NCBI GenBank assembly: GCA_964416425.1
Contig: CAYQEC010000024.1
Coordinates: 1-33,660 of the forward strand
Direction: 5' to 3'
DNA from: CAYQEC01 sp964416425
Lineage (GTDB): Bacteria; Actinomycetota; Acidimicrobiia; Spongiisociales; UBA5794
Length of the DNA stretch: 33,660 nucleotides
The notes beneath the pieces are model-generated. The model was not told the DNA's origin, searched no databases, and saw only the letters and a program-made list of their open reading frames with translations. Below, in pieces: positions 8,458 through 16,604 of this stretch. Within the stretch, counting starts at the first letter, position 1. Each line of letters begins with the position of its first letter. The position numbers and the translations under genes were made by a program.

Positions 8458-8754
8458 CTAGCGTCCCAGCGCGTCGATGATCTCGGTCGCCGCCGCCGCC
8501 GTCATCCCCCGCAGCAGGAACCGCTTGCGCCGGGAAACGGCACCCCCCATCAGGCGCACCTCCGCCCCGAAGGTCTGGCGCAGCAGCTCGATGACGACCC
8601 GGTTGGCCTGCCCCCGCTCCGGCGGGGCCGCGACCCGCATCCGCAGGGCGTCGCCGTAGAGGCCGGTGATCTCGTTGCGGCGGGCGCCGGGCACCACCCA
8701 CACCGTGATGGCGACGCCTTCGGGGTGGGAACGAAGCGGGCTGGGATCACGCAC
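8458..8754 (-). CDS. DUF167/YggU-family protein
   Basis: Protein of 98 aa matching the YggU/DUF167 fold. It has a strand-rich start (ITVWVVPGARRNEITGLYGD), then the conserved APPERGQANRVVIELL helix and a final GAVSRRKRFLL strand. The biochemical role of the family is unknown; the genes often sit beside division genes and yggT or yggS. The start is GTG at 8754 with AGGAT about 8 nt upstream. It is followed by the DksA-like gene after 48 bases and is divergent from the ileS leader. Confidence 0.85.
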   Translation of the reverse strand: MRDPSPLRSHPEGVAITVWVVPGARRNEITGLYGDALRMRVAAPPERGQANRVVIELLRQTFGAEVRLMGGAVSRRKRFLLRGMTAAAATEIIDALGR

Positions 8755-8798
8755 CGGGCGATCCTACCGGGCGCGCCGATCGTGCCCCGGGGAGCGTG

Positions 8799-8804
8799 TA
8801 GATT
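8799..8804 (+). promoter_or_regulatory. Possible -10 box of the ileS leader
   Basis: TAGATT sits about 7 nt before the start of the predicted T-box leader, where a -10 element would be expected. I see no good -35 box 16-18 nt upstream, so this is a weak call. Confidence 0.35.
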
Positions 8805-8810
8805 GGCGGC

Positions 8811-9073
8811 CGAGGCGACGACGGGGACGCGCCTGCGCCCTCCCCCGGGTGGAGCGAGCCGACGACGGTGCGAGGTCGGTACCGGGCGGCGCAGGACATC
8901 ACCCCCGAGCCGCGGGAAGAAACCGGCCTCGCCGGGAGTAGACCTCGCCGGGAGCCCACCGTGACCGGGCCGAATGAAGCGACCGGGGCGTAGGCTCCGG
9001 TAATCCGGGTGGTACCGCGGGTCACCTCGTCCCGGGCAGACAGGCAGCCGGGCTGCACGTCGGGAAGGACGAG
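8811..9073 (+). promoter_or_regulatory. Isoleucine T-box riboswitch leader of ileS (translational type)
   Basis: The leader senses uncharged tRNA-Ile. The core T-box motif GGGTGGTACCGCGG is at 9007-9020; its TGGT would pair with the tRNA ACCA end, and tRNA-Ile has A as discriminator. Upstream, stem I can be drawn: 8-bp upper helix (8832-8839 with 8888-8895) and lower helix CGGGG/CCCCG (8822-8826 with 8903-8907). The internal loop between them holds ATC at 8898-8900, an Ile codon, as specifier. Downstream, CTCGTCC (9026-9032) is perfectly complementary to GGACGAG (9067-9073), which overlaps the ileS ribosome-binding site, with a small GCAGC/GCTGC hairpin (9044-9056) between. There is no U-run, so control is probably by hiding the ribosome-binding site, as known for actinobacterial ileS T-boxes. 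Confidence 0.9.
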
Positions 9074-9076
9074 AGC

Positions 9077-12000
9077 GTGAGTGAGGACAGGACCCCATCT
9101 GGAGACAACGGCTTCCGGCGCGTCCCACCGCAGCTCGACTTCGCCGCCCTCGACCACCGCATCCTCGCCCTGTGGGACGACATCGACGCCTTCGCCCGCT
9201 CCGTCGAGCTGCGTCCCGCCGACTCCGAGTACACCTTCTACGACGGCCCGCCGTTCGCCACCGGCAGCCCGCACTACGGGCACATCCTGCAGGGGGTCGT
9301 CAAGGACATCATCCCCCGCTACTGGACGATGCAGGGCCACCGGGTGGAGCGCCGCTTCGGGTGGGACACCCACGGCCTCCCGGTGGAGATGGAGGTGGAG
9401 AAGCAGCTCGGCGTGTCCGGCCCCCGCCAGATCAACGAGTTCGGCGTCGCCGAGTTCAACGCCGCCTGCCGGGCCATGGTCGAGCACACCACCGGGGAGT
9501 GGGAGACGATCACCCGCCGCATCGGGCGCTGGATCGACTTCGAGAACGACTACCGCACCTTGGACGTCGACTTCATGGAGAGCGTGTGGTGGGTGGTCAA
9601 GTCACTGTGGGACAGGGGCCTCGTCTACCAGGATTTCAAGGTGCTCCCCTACTCGTGGGGGGCGACCACCCCCCTCTCCAACTTCGAGGCGAACCTCGAC
9701 TACCGGGACGTCGACGACCCCGCGATCACGCTCCGCCTCCGCCTCAGCGAGGATCACGGGCCCGCCGCCGCCGGCGACCACCTGCTGGTGTGGACCACCA
9801 CCCCGTGGACGCTGCCGGGGCACCTGGCGGTGGCGGTCGGCGCCGACCTCACCTATGTGCGAGTGGACGGCTCGATCGGCGGCCTGGAGGGGCGCTACTG
9901 GCTGGGAAGCGAGCTGGCCGCCGCCACCTTCGACGATCCGGTGATCTCGGCCCGGGCCACCGGAGCCGAGCTGATCGGCGCCCACTACCGGCCCCCCTTC
10001 GACTACTTCGCCGACCTCGACGAGCAGGGCGCCTTCCGGGTAATCGCCAGCGACGACGTCAACATGGACGAAGGGACCGGCCTGGTGCACATGGCGCCGG
10101 CCTACGGCGAGGCCGACTTCCTCGCCCTGCAGGCGGCCGGGATCGACCTCCTCGTCGACCCGGTCGACGCCGAGGCCCGCTTCACCGACGAGGTGCCCGA
10201 CGTCGCCGGCCAGTACGTCAAAGACGCCGACGCCACCCTGATCCGGCTCCTCAAGGAACGCGGCACCCTCGTCAAGCAGGAGCAGATCCACCACTCCTAC
10301 CCGTTCTGCTGGCGCACCGAGACCCCGCTGATCTACAAGGCGATCCCGACCTGGTTCGTCCGGGTGGAGAGCTTCCGTGACCGCATGGTGGACCTCAACG
10401 CCACCATCCACTGGGTGCCCGAGGCGATCGGGGCCCGCCGCTTCGGCAACTGGCTGGAGGGGGCCCGCGACTGGGCGATCAGCCGCAACCGCTACTGGGG
10501 GAGCTGCCTCCCGATCTGGGAGTGTGAACAGTGCTCGGAGCGGGTCTGCATCGGGTCGCGCCAGGAGTTGTACGAGCTGTCGGGAGTCATGCTGGAGGAC
10601 CTCCACAAGCACGTCGTCGACGAGGTCACCTTCCCGTGCGACCGCTGTGAGGGCACGATGCGGCGCATCCCCGAGGTGCTCGACTGCTGGTTCGAATCGG
10701 GCTCGATGCCCTACGCCCAGATCCACTACCCGTTCGAGAACGAGGAGCACTTCGCCCAGCGGTTCCCGGCCGACTTCATCGCCGAGGGCATCGACCAGAC
10801 CCGGGGCTGGTTCTACACCCTGGTGGTGCTGGCGACTGCCCTCTTCGACCAGGTGCCGTTCGAGCACTGCGTGGTGACCGGGCACATCCTGGCCGAGGAC
10901 GGCCGCAAGATGTCCAAGAGCCTCAAGAACTACCCGGATCCCTCCAACGTGCTCGAGGAGTACGGGGCCGACGCCCTGCGGGCCTACCTGATCGACTCGC
11001 CGGTGGTGCGCGGCGACAACCTGAGGTTCTCGGAGGATGGGGTCCGCGAGGTGGTGCGCACCGTGCTGCTGCCCTTCTGGAACGCCTACTCCTTCTTCAC
11101 CACCTACGCCGAGGCGGACGGGATCACCCGCCGCGACCTGGCGGCCGCCCCGCCCCCGGCGGAGCGGAGCGAGATCGACCGCTGGATCCTGTCGATGCTG
11201 CAGAGCCTGATCCGGCAGGTCAACCTCGAGATGGAGAGCTACCGCCTCTTCGCGGTGATCTCGCCGATCCTCGGGTTCATCGACGACCTGACCAACTGGT
11301 ACATCCGCCGCAGCCGCCGCCGCTTCTGGTCGAAGCGCGGCGCCACCACCGAGGCGGACAAGCTGGCGGCCTTCGCCACCCTCTACGAGGTCCTGGTCAG
11401 CTTCGCCGGGGTGGCGGCGCCGGTGCTCCCCTTCATCACCGAGGAGCTGTACCAGCGGCTCGTGGTGGACGGCGGCGGCGACAGGCCCGCCAGCGTGCAC
11501 CACACCGACTACCCGCGACCCGACGCCGCCGTCATCGACGAGGACCTCGAAGCCTCGATGGCCATCGTGCGCCAGATCGTCAACCTCGGGCACGGCCTCC
11601 GTAAGCGCCACGAGATCAAGGTGCGCCAGCCCCTCTCCCGGCTCACCGTCGTTACCCGGGACGAGGCCGCCGTCGCCGCAGTCGAGTCCCACCTGGCACT
11701 CATCGGCGACGAGCTGAACGTGCAGGCGGTCGAGGTGGACCGGGAGGAGGAGCACCTGGTGCGCCTCTCCGCCAAAGCCAACTTCAAGGTCCTCGGGCCC
11801 CGCCTCGGGGGGCGTACCAAGGAGGTCGCCGCCGCCATCGCCGCCCTCGACCACGCCGCGGTCGACCGGCTGGTGACGGGGTCGTCGCTGGGGATCCTCG
11901 GTGAGGAGATCTCCCTGGCCGACGTGGTGGTGCAACGGGACCCGCGGGACGGCGTGGTGGTGGCCAGCGAAGGCCGCGTCTCGGTGGCGCTCGACGTCAT

Positions 12001-12277
12001 CGTGACCCCCGAGCTCGCCGCCGAGGGCTTGGCCCGCGAGATCGTCGCCCGGCTCCAGGGCCTGCGCCGTGACGCCGACCTGGCGGTGAGCGACCGGATC
12101 ATCCTCGCCTGGCAGTCCGACAGCGCCGACCTCGTCGCCGCCCTCGAGCGCCACCAGCAGCTCATCGCCGACGAGGTCCTCGCGGTGGAGATCGTGCGCC
12201 GCGACGTCGCCAGCGGAACCACCCTCGACATCAACGGGCTGACCTTCACCGTGAGTCTGGAGCCGGTGGCGACCTGA
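9077..12277 (+). CDS. ileS: Isoleucyl-tRNA synthetase, IleS2 (eukaryote-like) type
   Basis: Charges tRNA-Ile with isoleucine; class I synthetase, 1066 aa. The HIGH motif is HYGH at 66-69 in the block FYDGPPFATGSPHYGHI, and the KMSKS loop is at 611-615. An editing domain lies between them. CEQC...C and CDRC near residues 490-535 look like a zinc site within the catalytic half. The length and the signature GWDTHGLPVEMEVEK fit the type 2 class found in eukaryotes and many actinobacteria rather than the type 1 enzyme of about 940 aa. Type 2 enzymes are generally much less sensitive to mupirocin. The start is GTG at 9077 with GGAAGGA 7 nt upstream. It is transcribed against the flanking minus-strand genes and controlled by the T-box leader. 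Confidence 0.97.
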   Translation: MSEDRTPSGDNGFRRVPPQLDFAALDHRILALWDDIDAFARSVELRPADSEYTFYDGPPFATGSPHYGHILQGVVKDIIPRYWTMQGHRVERRFGWDTHGLPVEMEVEKQLGVSGPRQINEFGVAEFNAACRAMVEHTTGEWETITRRIGRWIDFENDYRTLDVDFMESVWWVVKSLWDRGLVYQDFKVLPYSWGATTPLSNFEANLDYRDVDDPAITLRLRLSEDHGPAAAGDHLLVWTTTPWTLPGHLAVAVGADLTYVRVDGSIGGLEGRYWLGSELAAATFDDPVISARATGAELIGAHYRPPFDYFADLDEQGAFRVIASDDVNMDEGTGLVHMAPAYGEADFLALQAAGIDLLVDPVDAEARFTDEVPDVAGQYVKDADATLIRLLKERGTLVKQEQIHHSYPFCWRTETPLIYKAIPTWFVRVESFRDRMVDLNATIHWVPEAIGARRFGNWLEGARDWAISRNRYWGSCLPIWECEQCSERVCIGSRQELYELSGVMLEDLHKHVVDEVTFPCDRCEGTMRRIPEVLDCWFESGSMPYAQIHYPFENEEHFAQRFPADFIAEGIDQTRGWFYTLVVLATALFDQVPFEHCVVTGHILAEDGRKMSKSLKNYPDPSNVLEEYGADALRAYLIDSPVVRGDNLRFSEDGVREVVRTVLLPFWNAYSFFTTYAEADGITRRDLAAAPPPAERSEIDRWILSMLQSLIRQVNLEMESYRLFAVISPILGFIDDLTNWYIRRSRRRFWSKRGATTEADKLAAFATLYEVLVSFAGVAAPVLPFITEELYQRLVVDGGGDRPASVHHTDYPRPDAAVIDEDLEASMAIVRQIVNLGHGLRKRHEIKVRQPLSRLTVVTRDEAAVAAVESHLALIGDELNVQAVEVDREEEHLVRLSAKANFKVLGPRLGGRTKEVAAAIAALDHAAVDRLVTGSSLGILGEEISLADVVVQRDPRDGVVVASEGRVSVALDVIVTPELAAEGLAREIVARLQGLRRDADLAVSDRIILAWQSDSADLVAALERHQQLIADEVLAVEIVRRDVASGTTLDINGLTFTVSLEPVAT

Positions 12278-12292
12278 GCGCCGGCGCGGTGG

Positions 12293-12307
12293 CGGGCCGA
12301 AGGCCCG
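12293..12307. terminator. Hairpin between convergent ileS and divIVA
   Basis: CGGGCC (12293-12298) and GGCCCG (12302-12307) form a 6-bp stem with a GAA loop in the 35-base gap between the two stop codons. It is perfectly placed as a bidirectional transcript end for ileS and the dcw operon but lacks a U-run on either side. Confidence 0.45.
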
Positions 12308-12312
12308 TGCCG

Positions 12313-13218
12313 TCAGTCTTCGCGCCCGCTCTCGGCGTTGCTGCGTTCCAGCCGCTCCCGCAACCCGGCGAGGCGCCGCTCGTAGAAGCCCCGGCCCACC
12401 GTCTCGTCCTCCTCCTTCTCCCGGACTCTCCGCACGAAGGCGGCGGCGGCGACGGCCGGGGATTCCGGCACGTCGCCGGGGGTGGGACCGGCGACCGAGG
12501 CCGGTTCCTCGAGATCGATGACCCGGTCCCGGGGCGGGTTGAGGGATTCGATCTCGTCGAGGGCGTTGGTCTCCAGCTCCAGCAGGTCACCGAGCATGCG
12601 CAGCTCGGTGAGGGCGTCGCCGGTCAGGCTGCGGATCCGGGCCTCGGCGTCCCGCAGGGCGGTCCGCAGCTGGGAGAGACGGCGGTCGAGGCGACGCACC
12701 TCCTCCTCTGCCGCGGCGGTCATCATGGTGGCCCGGTGGGTGGCGTTTTCGAGCGTGGTGCGCACCTCGTCGTCGAGGCCGGCGCGGGTAGCTGCCCGGA
12801 GCGCCGTCACCTCGGCGGCGGCTGTCTCCCGCAGCCTGCGAGCCTCCTCGCGTGCCGCCGCCAGCTCTTCCTCGGCCATGGCCTTCAGGGTGACGGCGTC
12901 CTGCCAGGTCGCCATGCCCTCCTCGATGGTGGGCACCTTGCCGCCCAGCACCTCGGCCATCATCCGACTCGTGAGCTGCACGGCCTGGTCTCGGGCGCGG
13001 CGGGCGGCGTCGACATCGGCCGTGCCGTCGGCGGCGGAACGGTCCTCCAGCATGGCCTCGAGACGGGCGACGTGCGCCGCCGCTTCGGAGGCCCGGCGTT
13101 CGCTCGTCTCGAGGGCGGTCACCACCTCGCGACGGAAGTCTTCGACTTCGGTTCCGTCGTAGGAGGTCTCCGTGCCCGAGAAGCGGATGTTGCGCGCGTC
13201 ACCTGCTGTGAGTTCCAC
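12313..13218 (-). CDS. divIVA: DivIVA-domain coiled-coil protein
   Basis: Protein of 301 aa. The first 35 residues match the DivIVA N-terminal domain (LTAGDARNIRFS then YDGTEVEDFRREV), which binds curved membrane. Long coiled coils follow (about 25-75 and 100-225), then a proline-rich linker and a charged tail. DivIVA (Wag31) directs polar growth or septum placement in actinobacteria; here it closes the dcw cluster, the usual position. The start is GTG at 13218, directly before the conserved domain. No strong ribosome-binding site is visible. The 79 bases between it and yggT hold no other gene, and a separate promoter there is possible but not recognisable. The internal coil is longer than in many DivIVA proteins. 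Confidence 0.85.
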   Translation of the reverse strand: MELTAGDARNIRFSGTETSYDGTEVEDFRREVVTALETSERRASEAAAHVARLEAMLEDRSAADGTADVDAARRARDQAVQLTSRMMAEVLGGKVPTIEEGMATWQDAVTLKAMAEEELAAAREEARRLRETAAAEVTALRAATRAGLDDEVRTTLENATHRATMMTAAAEEEVRRLDRRLSQLRTALRDAEARIRSLTGDALTELRMLGDLLELETNALDEIESLNPPRDRVIDLEEPASVAGPTPGDVPESPAVAAAAFVRRVREKEEDETVGRGFYERRLAGLRERLERSNAESGRED

Positions 13219-13297
13219 CCCACCACACTACCGGATCCGGGGTACCGGGAGCCTGGCCGGGGAACCGTCCCAGCCCCGAATCGGTCAGACGCGGGCC

Positions 13298-13564
13298 TCA
13301 GCAGACGATGAGCTGCAGGATCCCGATCACGAGGATGAGCACGATCGGCGAGAGGTCGAGCGCCGCGTTGCCGATGCGGACCGGACCGAGGACGCGACGT
13401 ATCGGGGCGAGCAGCGGCTCCACCACCCGACTCAGGGCATCGTAGAAGCGGCGGACGGGGTGGCCCCAGGGGAGGCGTCCGTAGGCGGCGATCCAGCTCA
13501 GGACCACCCAGATCAGGATCACCCACAGGGCGACCGTCAACGCGGCGCAGAGGAGATTGCTCAT
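13298..13564 (-). CDS. YggT-family membrane protein
   Basis: Small inner-membrane protein, 88 aa, with two hydrophobic helices (about 5-27 and 66-87) separated by a conserved loop containing WGHPVRRFYDALSRVVEPLLAPIRRV. The 'P.....EPLL.P.R' loop is the YggT signature. Function is not firmly known; the gene is regularly found between sepF and divIVA. It starts 10 nt after the sepF stop with GAGG upstream, so it is co-transcribed with sepF. Confidence 0.9.
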   Translation of the reverse strand: MSNLLCAALTVALWVILIWVVLSWIAAYGRLPWGHPVRRFYDALSRVVEPLLAPIRRVLGPVRIGNAALDLSPIVLILVIGILQLIVC

Positions 13565-13574
13565 CGGCCGATCC

Positions 13575-14195
13575 TCAGCTCCCGATCGCGGCGGTGTAGA
13601 GACCGAGGTCGGCGAGCCGGCGCTGCTCCTGGACCGGGATCACGGTGCCGGCCGGCGTCACCAGGATCACGCCCTTGGCGATCTTGACCATGCGCCCGTC
13701 GAGGGCGTAGGTGAGCCCGCTCGAGAAGTCGACCAGGCGACGCACCATGGCACTCTCGGTGTCGCGCAGGTCGAGCACGACCGGACGCCCGGCCCGGATG
13801 TGGTCGGCCAGGGTCTGGGCGTCGGACAGGGTGCGGGCCGGGATGATCTCCGTCTCGTCGGGCCGGGATGGGGGGGCCATGCTCCCGGGCCGGATCAGCA
13901 CCCCGGCTTCGGCATGATCCATGTTGTCGGAGACCTTGCGTCGTGCCGCCGCCGGCGGCTCGACCCGGCGGCCGGCCACCACCGAGGGGGGACGCAGCGA
14001 CCGCGGTGCCTCCGTGGACGGGGAGGGGGCGGGACGGGCCGTGGGAGGCTGGACCGGGATCCCGCGGGGGCGGCGGGGCGGGTCGACGGTCCTGACCTGG
14101 GTTTGCAGATCCTGCGGCGCCTCCTCGGTAGCCTCGATCTGCTCGTCGTCGACGAGCCCGAGATAGAACAGTGTCTTCTGCCAGAGTGATGCCAT
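13575..14195 (-). CDS. sepF: Cell division protein SepF
   Basis: Protein of 206 aa that binds the C-terminal tail of FtsZ and tethers it to the membrane. The first residues (MASLWQKTLFYLGLVDDE) form the amphipathic membrane-targeting helix. A proline- and arginine-rich linker follows (about 35-105), then the SepF core (about 112-205) with PARTLSDAQTLADHIRAG and RRLVDFSSGLTYALDG. In actinobacteria SepF replaces FtsA, and no ftsA is present in this cluster. The ATG at 14195 has GAGGG 7 nt upstream. It follows yggS after 32 bases. Confidence 0.93.
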   Translation of the reverse strand: MASLWQKTLFYLGLVDDEQIEATEEAPQDLQTQVRTVDPPRRPRGIPVQPPTARPAPSPSTEAPRSLRPPSVVAGRRVEPPAAARRKVSDNMDHAEAGVLIRPGSMAPPSRPDETEIIPARTLSDAQTLADHIRAGRPVVLDLRDTESAMVRRLVDFSSGLTYALDGRMVKIAKGVILVTPAGTVIPVQEQRRLADLGLYTAAIGS

Positions 14196-14227
14196 CGATG
14201 TCCCTCGGATTCGCCTGTCCGGTCCGC

Positions 14228-14896
14228 TCACCCGGCGTCCCTCGCCCCAAAGATAGCCCGTCCGACACGTATGAGGGTGGCACCCTCCTCGACCGCGACC
14301 TCGAAGTCGTCGGTCATCCCCATGCTCAACTCGGTGAGGGAAGGGTGGGCCGGAGCGAGCCGGGCCCGCAGCGCCGCCAGCTCCCGGAACCAGGGCCGGC
14401 TCTGCTCGGGAGCCTCTTGGAGCGGCGGGATGAGCATGAGGCCCCGGCAGGTGATCCCGGCCGCTTCGGCGAGCTGCAGCAGGTCGCCGACCTCGGCGGG
14501 CGGCACCCCATGTTTCTGGGACTCGCCGGCGGCGTTGACCTGGACGAGGGCCGGGGGGATCGGATCGTCTCCCCGGCTCCAGGCGGCGACGAGGGAGGGA
14601 CGGTCGAGGGAGTGGAGCAGCGTGGTGGCGGGGCGGGCCAGCGGCACCTTGCGCCGTTGCAGGGTCCCGACGAAGTGCCAGCGGACGTCGCCGGGGAGCA
14701 GGGGGGCCTTGGCGGAGAGTTCGGCGGCCCGGTTCTCCCCGAAGTGGCGCTGGCCGGCGTCGTAGGCGGCGCGGATCTGATCCACCCCGTGGCCCTTGGA
14801 GACGGCTACCAAGGTCACGTCGTCGGCGGAGCGGCCGGCCCGGGCCGCCGCAGCCGCCATCCGCTGCCGCACCGCGGCTAGCCGCTCGGCAACCAT
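14228..14896 (-). CDS. yggS: YggS-family pyridoxal-phosphate homeostasis protein
   Basis: PLP-binding TIM-barrel protein without known catalytic activity, thought to buffer vitamin B6; 222 aa. The PLP lysine is Lys34 in VAVSKGH. The other family blocks are HFGENR, WHFVGTLQRRKV and, near the end, LSMGMTDDFEVAVEEGATL followed by IRVGRAIFG. I chose the ATG at 14896, which overlaps pgeF by 19 nt. An ATG at 14938 in the same frame would add 14 low-complexity residues (AAAGGGG) and overlap pgeF by 61 nt, which is less likely. It lies between pgeF and sepF as in many Gram-positive clusters. Confidence 0.92.
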   Translation of the reverse strand: MVAERLAAVRQRMAAAAARAGRSADDVTLVAVSKGHGVDQIRAAYDAGQRHFGENRAAELSAKAPLLPGDVRWHFVGTLQRRKVPLARPATTLLHSLDRPSLVAAWSRGDDPIPPALVQVNAAGESQKHGVPPAEVGDLLQLAEAAGITCRGLMLIPPLQEAPEQSRPWFRELAALRARLAPAHPSLTELSMGMTDDFEVAVEEGATLIRVGRAIFGARDAG

Positions 14897-15507
14897 GCCA
14901 CCGCCACCTGCCGCTGCCGGGTCCGGTCGAGACGCCATGAGTGCAGGCTACCGGTGGTGTAGGTGCAGGCATCCGACCGCCACACCGCCAGGTCGGGGAG
15001 CTGGCTCGCCAGGTAACCGGACAGGTCGACGCTGCGGGTGCCCCAGGTGGTGTGGGCGGTGAATCCGGGGAACCGGGCGGCGACCTCGTCGCCGACCTCG
15101 TAGCAGCAGGGCCCGATGGCAGGTCCGATGGCGGCTCGTTGCACTGTCAGCCCGGCCGCCGCGATCGCCTCCAGGGCCCGCAGCAGCACACCGGCGGTGG
15201 CGCCCCGCCAGCCGGCGTGGACCACCGCCGCCACCTCAGACCCTTCCAGGATCACCGGGACACAGTCGGCGGTGGCCACGGTGAGGGGGAGCCCCGGCAC
15301 GGTCGTGAAGGCGCCGTCACCCTTTCCGAGCATCCCGGGGGCCACCGCCCGGAAGACGTGGGCGCCGTGCACCTGAGACAGGGAGGCCCACTCGGTAGGG
15401 ATGCCGAGAGCGGCGGAGATGGCTCGGCGGGCGGCGGGGTCGCGGCGGCCGTCTCCCTCCCGGGCGGTTCCGAAGGCGGCCCCGCGGAACCCGGGGGGCC
15501 GGATCAT
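14878..15507 (-). CDS. pgeF: Purine nucleoside phosphorylase of the YfiH/laccase-domain family
   Basis: Protein of 209 aa with the YfiH fold. The metal-site residues are visible: SQVHG (His47), ATADCVPV (Cys82) and VVHAGWRG (His97), plus GPAIGPCCYEVG. E. coli YfiH (PgeF) corrects misincorporated residues in peptidoglycan precursors, and other members act as zinc-dependent purine nucleoside phosphorylases. Placement directly after ftsZ is the normal actinobacterial order. Its ATG overlaps the ftsZ stop (ATGA at 15504-15507), so the two are translationally coupled. Confidence 0.92.
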   Translation of the reverse strand: MIRPPGFRGAAFGTAREGDGRRDPAARRAISAALGIPTEWASLSQVHGAHVFRAVAPGMLGKGDGAFTTVPGLPLTVATADCVPVILEGSEVAAVVHAGWRGATAGVLLRALEAIAAAGLTVQRAAIGPAIGPCCYEVGDEVAARFPGFTAHTTWGTRSVDLSGYLASQLPDLAVWRSDACTYTTGSLHSWRLDRTRQRQVAVAWLPSG

Positions 15508-16574
15508 CCGTGGACGAAGCCGGGGATGTCCAGGTCGTCGCCGCTCTCTTCGTGGCGGGTGATCCCCTCCCGGATCATGCCCTCGAAGGATGAGGTGGGC
15601 CGCGACACGGGGCGCCGGTCGCGCTCGAAGCCGGCCGCGATCACGGTCACTCGCAGCTCGTCGCCGAGGGTGTCGTCGACCGTGGCCCCGAAGATGATGT
15701 TGGCGTCGGGGTCGCTGTGATCCGAGATGAGCCCGGCCGCGGTGCTGATCTCGTGCAGGGTCATGTCACGGGGCCCGGCCACCGAGAGCAGCACACCGCG
15801 GGCGCCCTCCATCGACGTTTCCAGCAACGGGCTGCTGATCGCCTTCTCGGCCGCCTGGATGGCGCGGTGCTCCCCGCTCGACGTCCCGATCCCGAGCACG
15901 GCCGAGCCGGCATCGGTCATCACGGTCCTGACGTCGGCGAAGTCGACGTTGATGAGGCCGGGGGTGGTGATGAGGTCGGTGATGCCGCGCACCCCGTTGG
16001 TGAGCACCTCGTCGGCGAGGCGGAAGGCTTCGAGCACCGGCATCTTCGGCTCGGCGATCTCGAGGAGCCGTTCGTTGGGGATGATGATGAGGGTGTCGAC
16101 CGCCATCTTGAGGCCCTGGATGCCCTGCTCGGCCTGGACCGAGCGGCGCCGGCCCTCGAAGCCGAAGGGACGGGTGACGACGGCCACCGTGAGCGCTCCG
16201 AGGCTACGGGCGATGTCGGCGACGATGGGGGCGGCCCCGGTACCGGTGCCGCCGCCCTCCCCGGCGGTGATGAACACCATGTCGGCACCCTTGAGGGCGT
16301 CCTCGAGGTCCTCCCGGTGGGCGTCGGCGGCTTCCCGCCCCACCTCCGGATCGGCTCCGGCGCCGAGGCCCCGCGTCGAATCGTGTCCGATGTCGAGCTT
16401 GAGGTCGGCGTCGGACATCAGGAGGGCCTGGGCGTCGGTGTTGACGGCGATGAACTCGACTCCGTGGATGCCGGCGTCGATCATGCGATTGATGGCGTTG
16501 ACGCCTCCTCCGCCGACGCCGACCACCTTGATGACTGCGAGGTAGTTCTGTGGCTTCGCTGTTTCGCTCACCAT
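15504..16574 (-). CDS. ftsZ: Cell division GTPase FtsZ
   Basis: Tubulin homologue that builds the Z ring; 356 aa. It has the N-terminal Rossmann strand IKVVGVGGGGVNAINRM, the tubulin signature GEGGGTGTG at 105-113 and the T7 synergy loop NVDFADV at 209-215. The C-terminal linker is short, about 30 residues, and ends with DDLDIPGFVHG, the peptide that binds SepF and other partners. The ATG at 16574 has GGGGAG about 8 nt upstream. It is separated from ftsQ by 30 bases, unlike most junctions in the cluster, so it probably has an extra promoter or processing signal; see the hairpin at 16643-16667. Confidence 0.98.
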   Translation of the reverse strand: MVSETAKPQNYLAVIKVVGVGGGGVNAINRMIDAGIHGVEFIAVNTDAQALLMSDADLKLDIGHDSTRGLGAGADPEVGREAADAHREDLEDALKGADMVFITAGEGGGTGTGAAPIVADIARSLGALTVAVVTRPFGFEGRRRSVQAEQGIQGLKMAVDTLIIIPNERLLEIAEPKMPVLEAFRLADEVLTNGVRGITDLITTPGLINVDFADVRTVMTDAGSAVLGIGTSSGEHRAIQAAEKAISSPLLETSMEGARGVLLSVAGPRDMTLHEISTAAGLISDHSDPDANIIFGATVDDTLGDELRVTVIAAGFERDRRPVSRPTSSFEGMIREGITRHEESGDDLDIPGFVHG

Positions 16575-16604
16575 GGATCGTCTCCCCTGGGTTCGACCAC
16601 AACC

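Noticed and set aside
9602..12154. 850-codon open frame on the minus strand opposite ileS
   Set aside because: Antisense to a complete synthetase; composition (His-, Asp-, Gly-, Val-rich) is typical of GC-rich mirror frames and no motif is recognisable.
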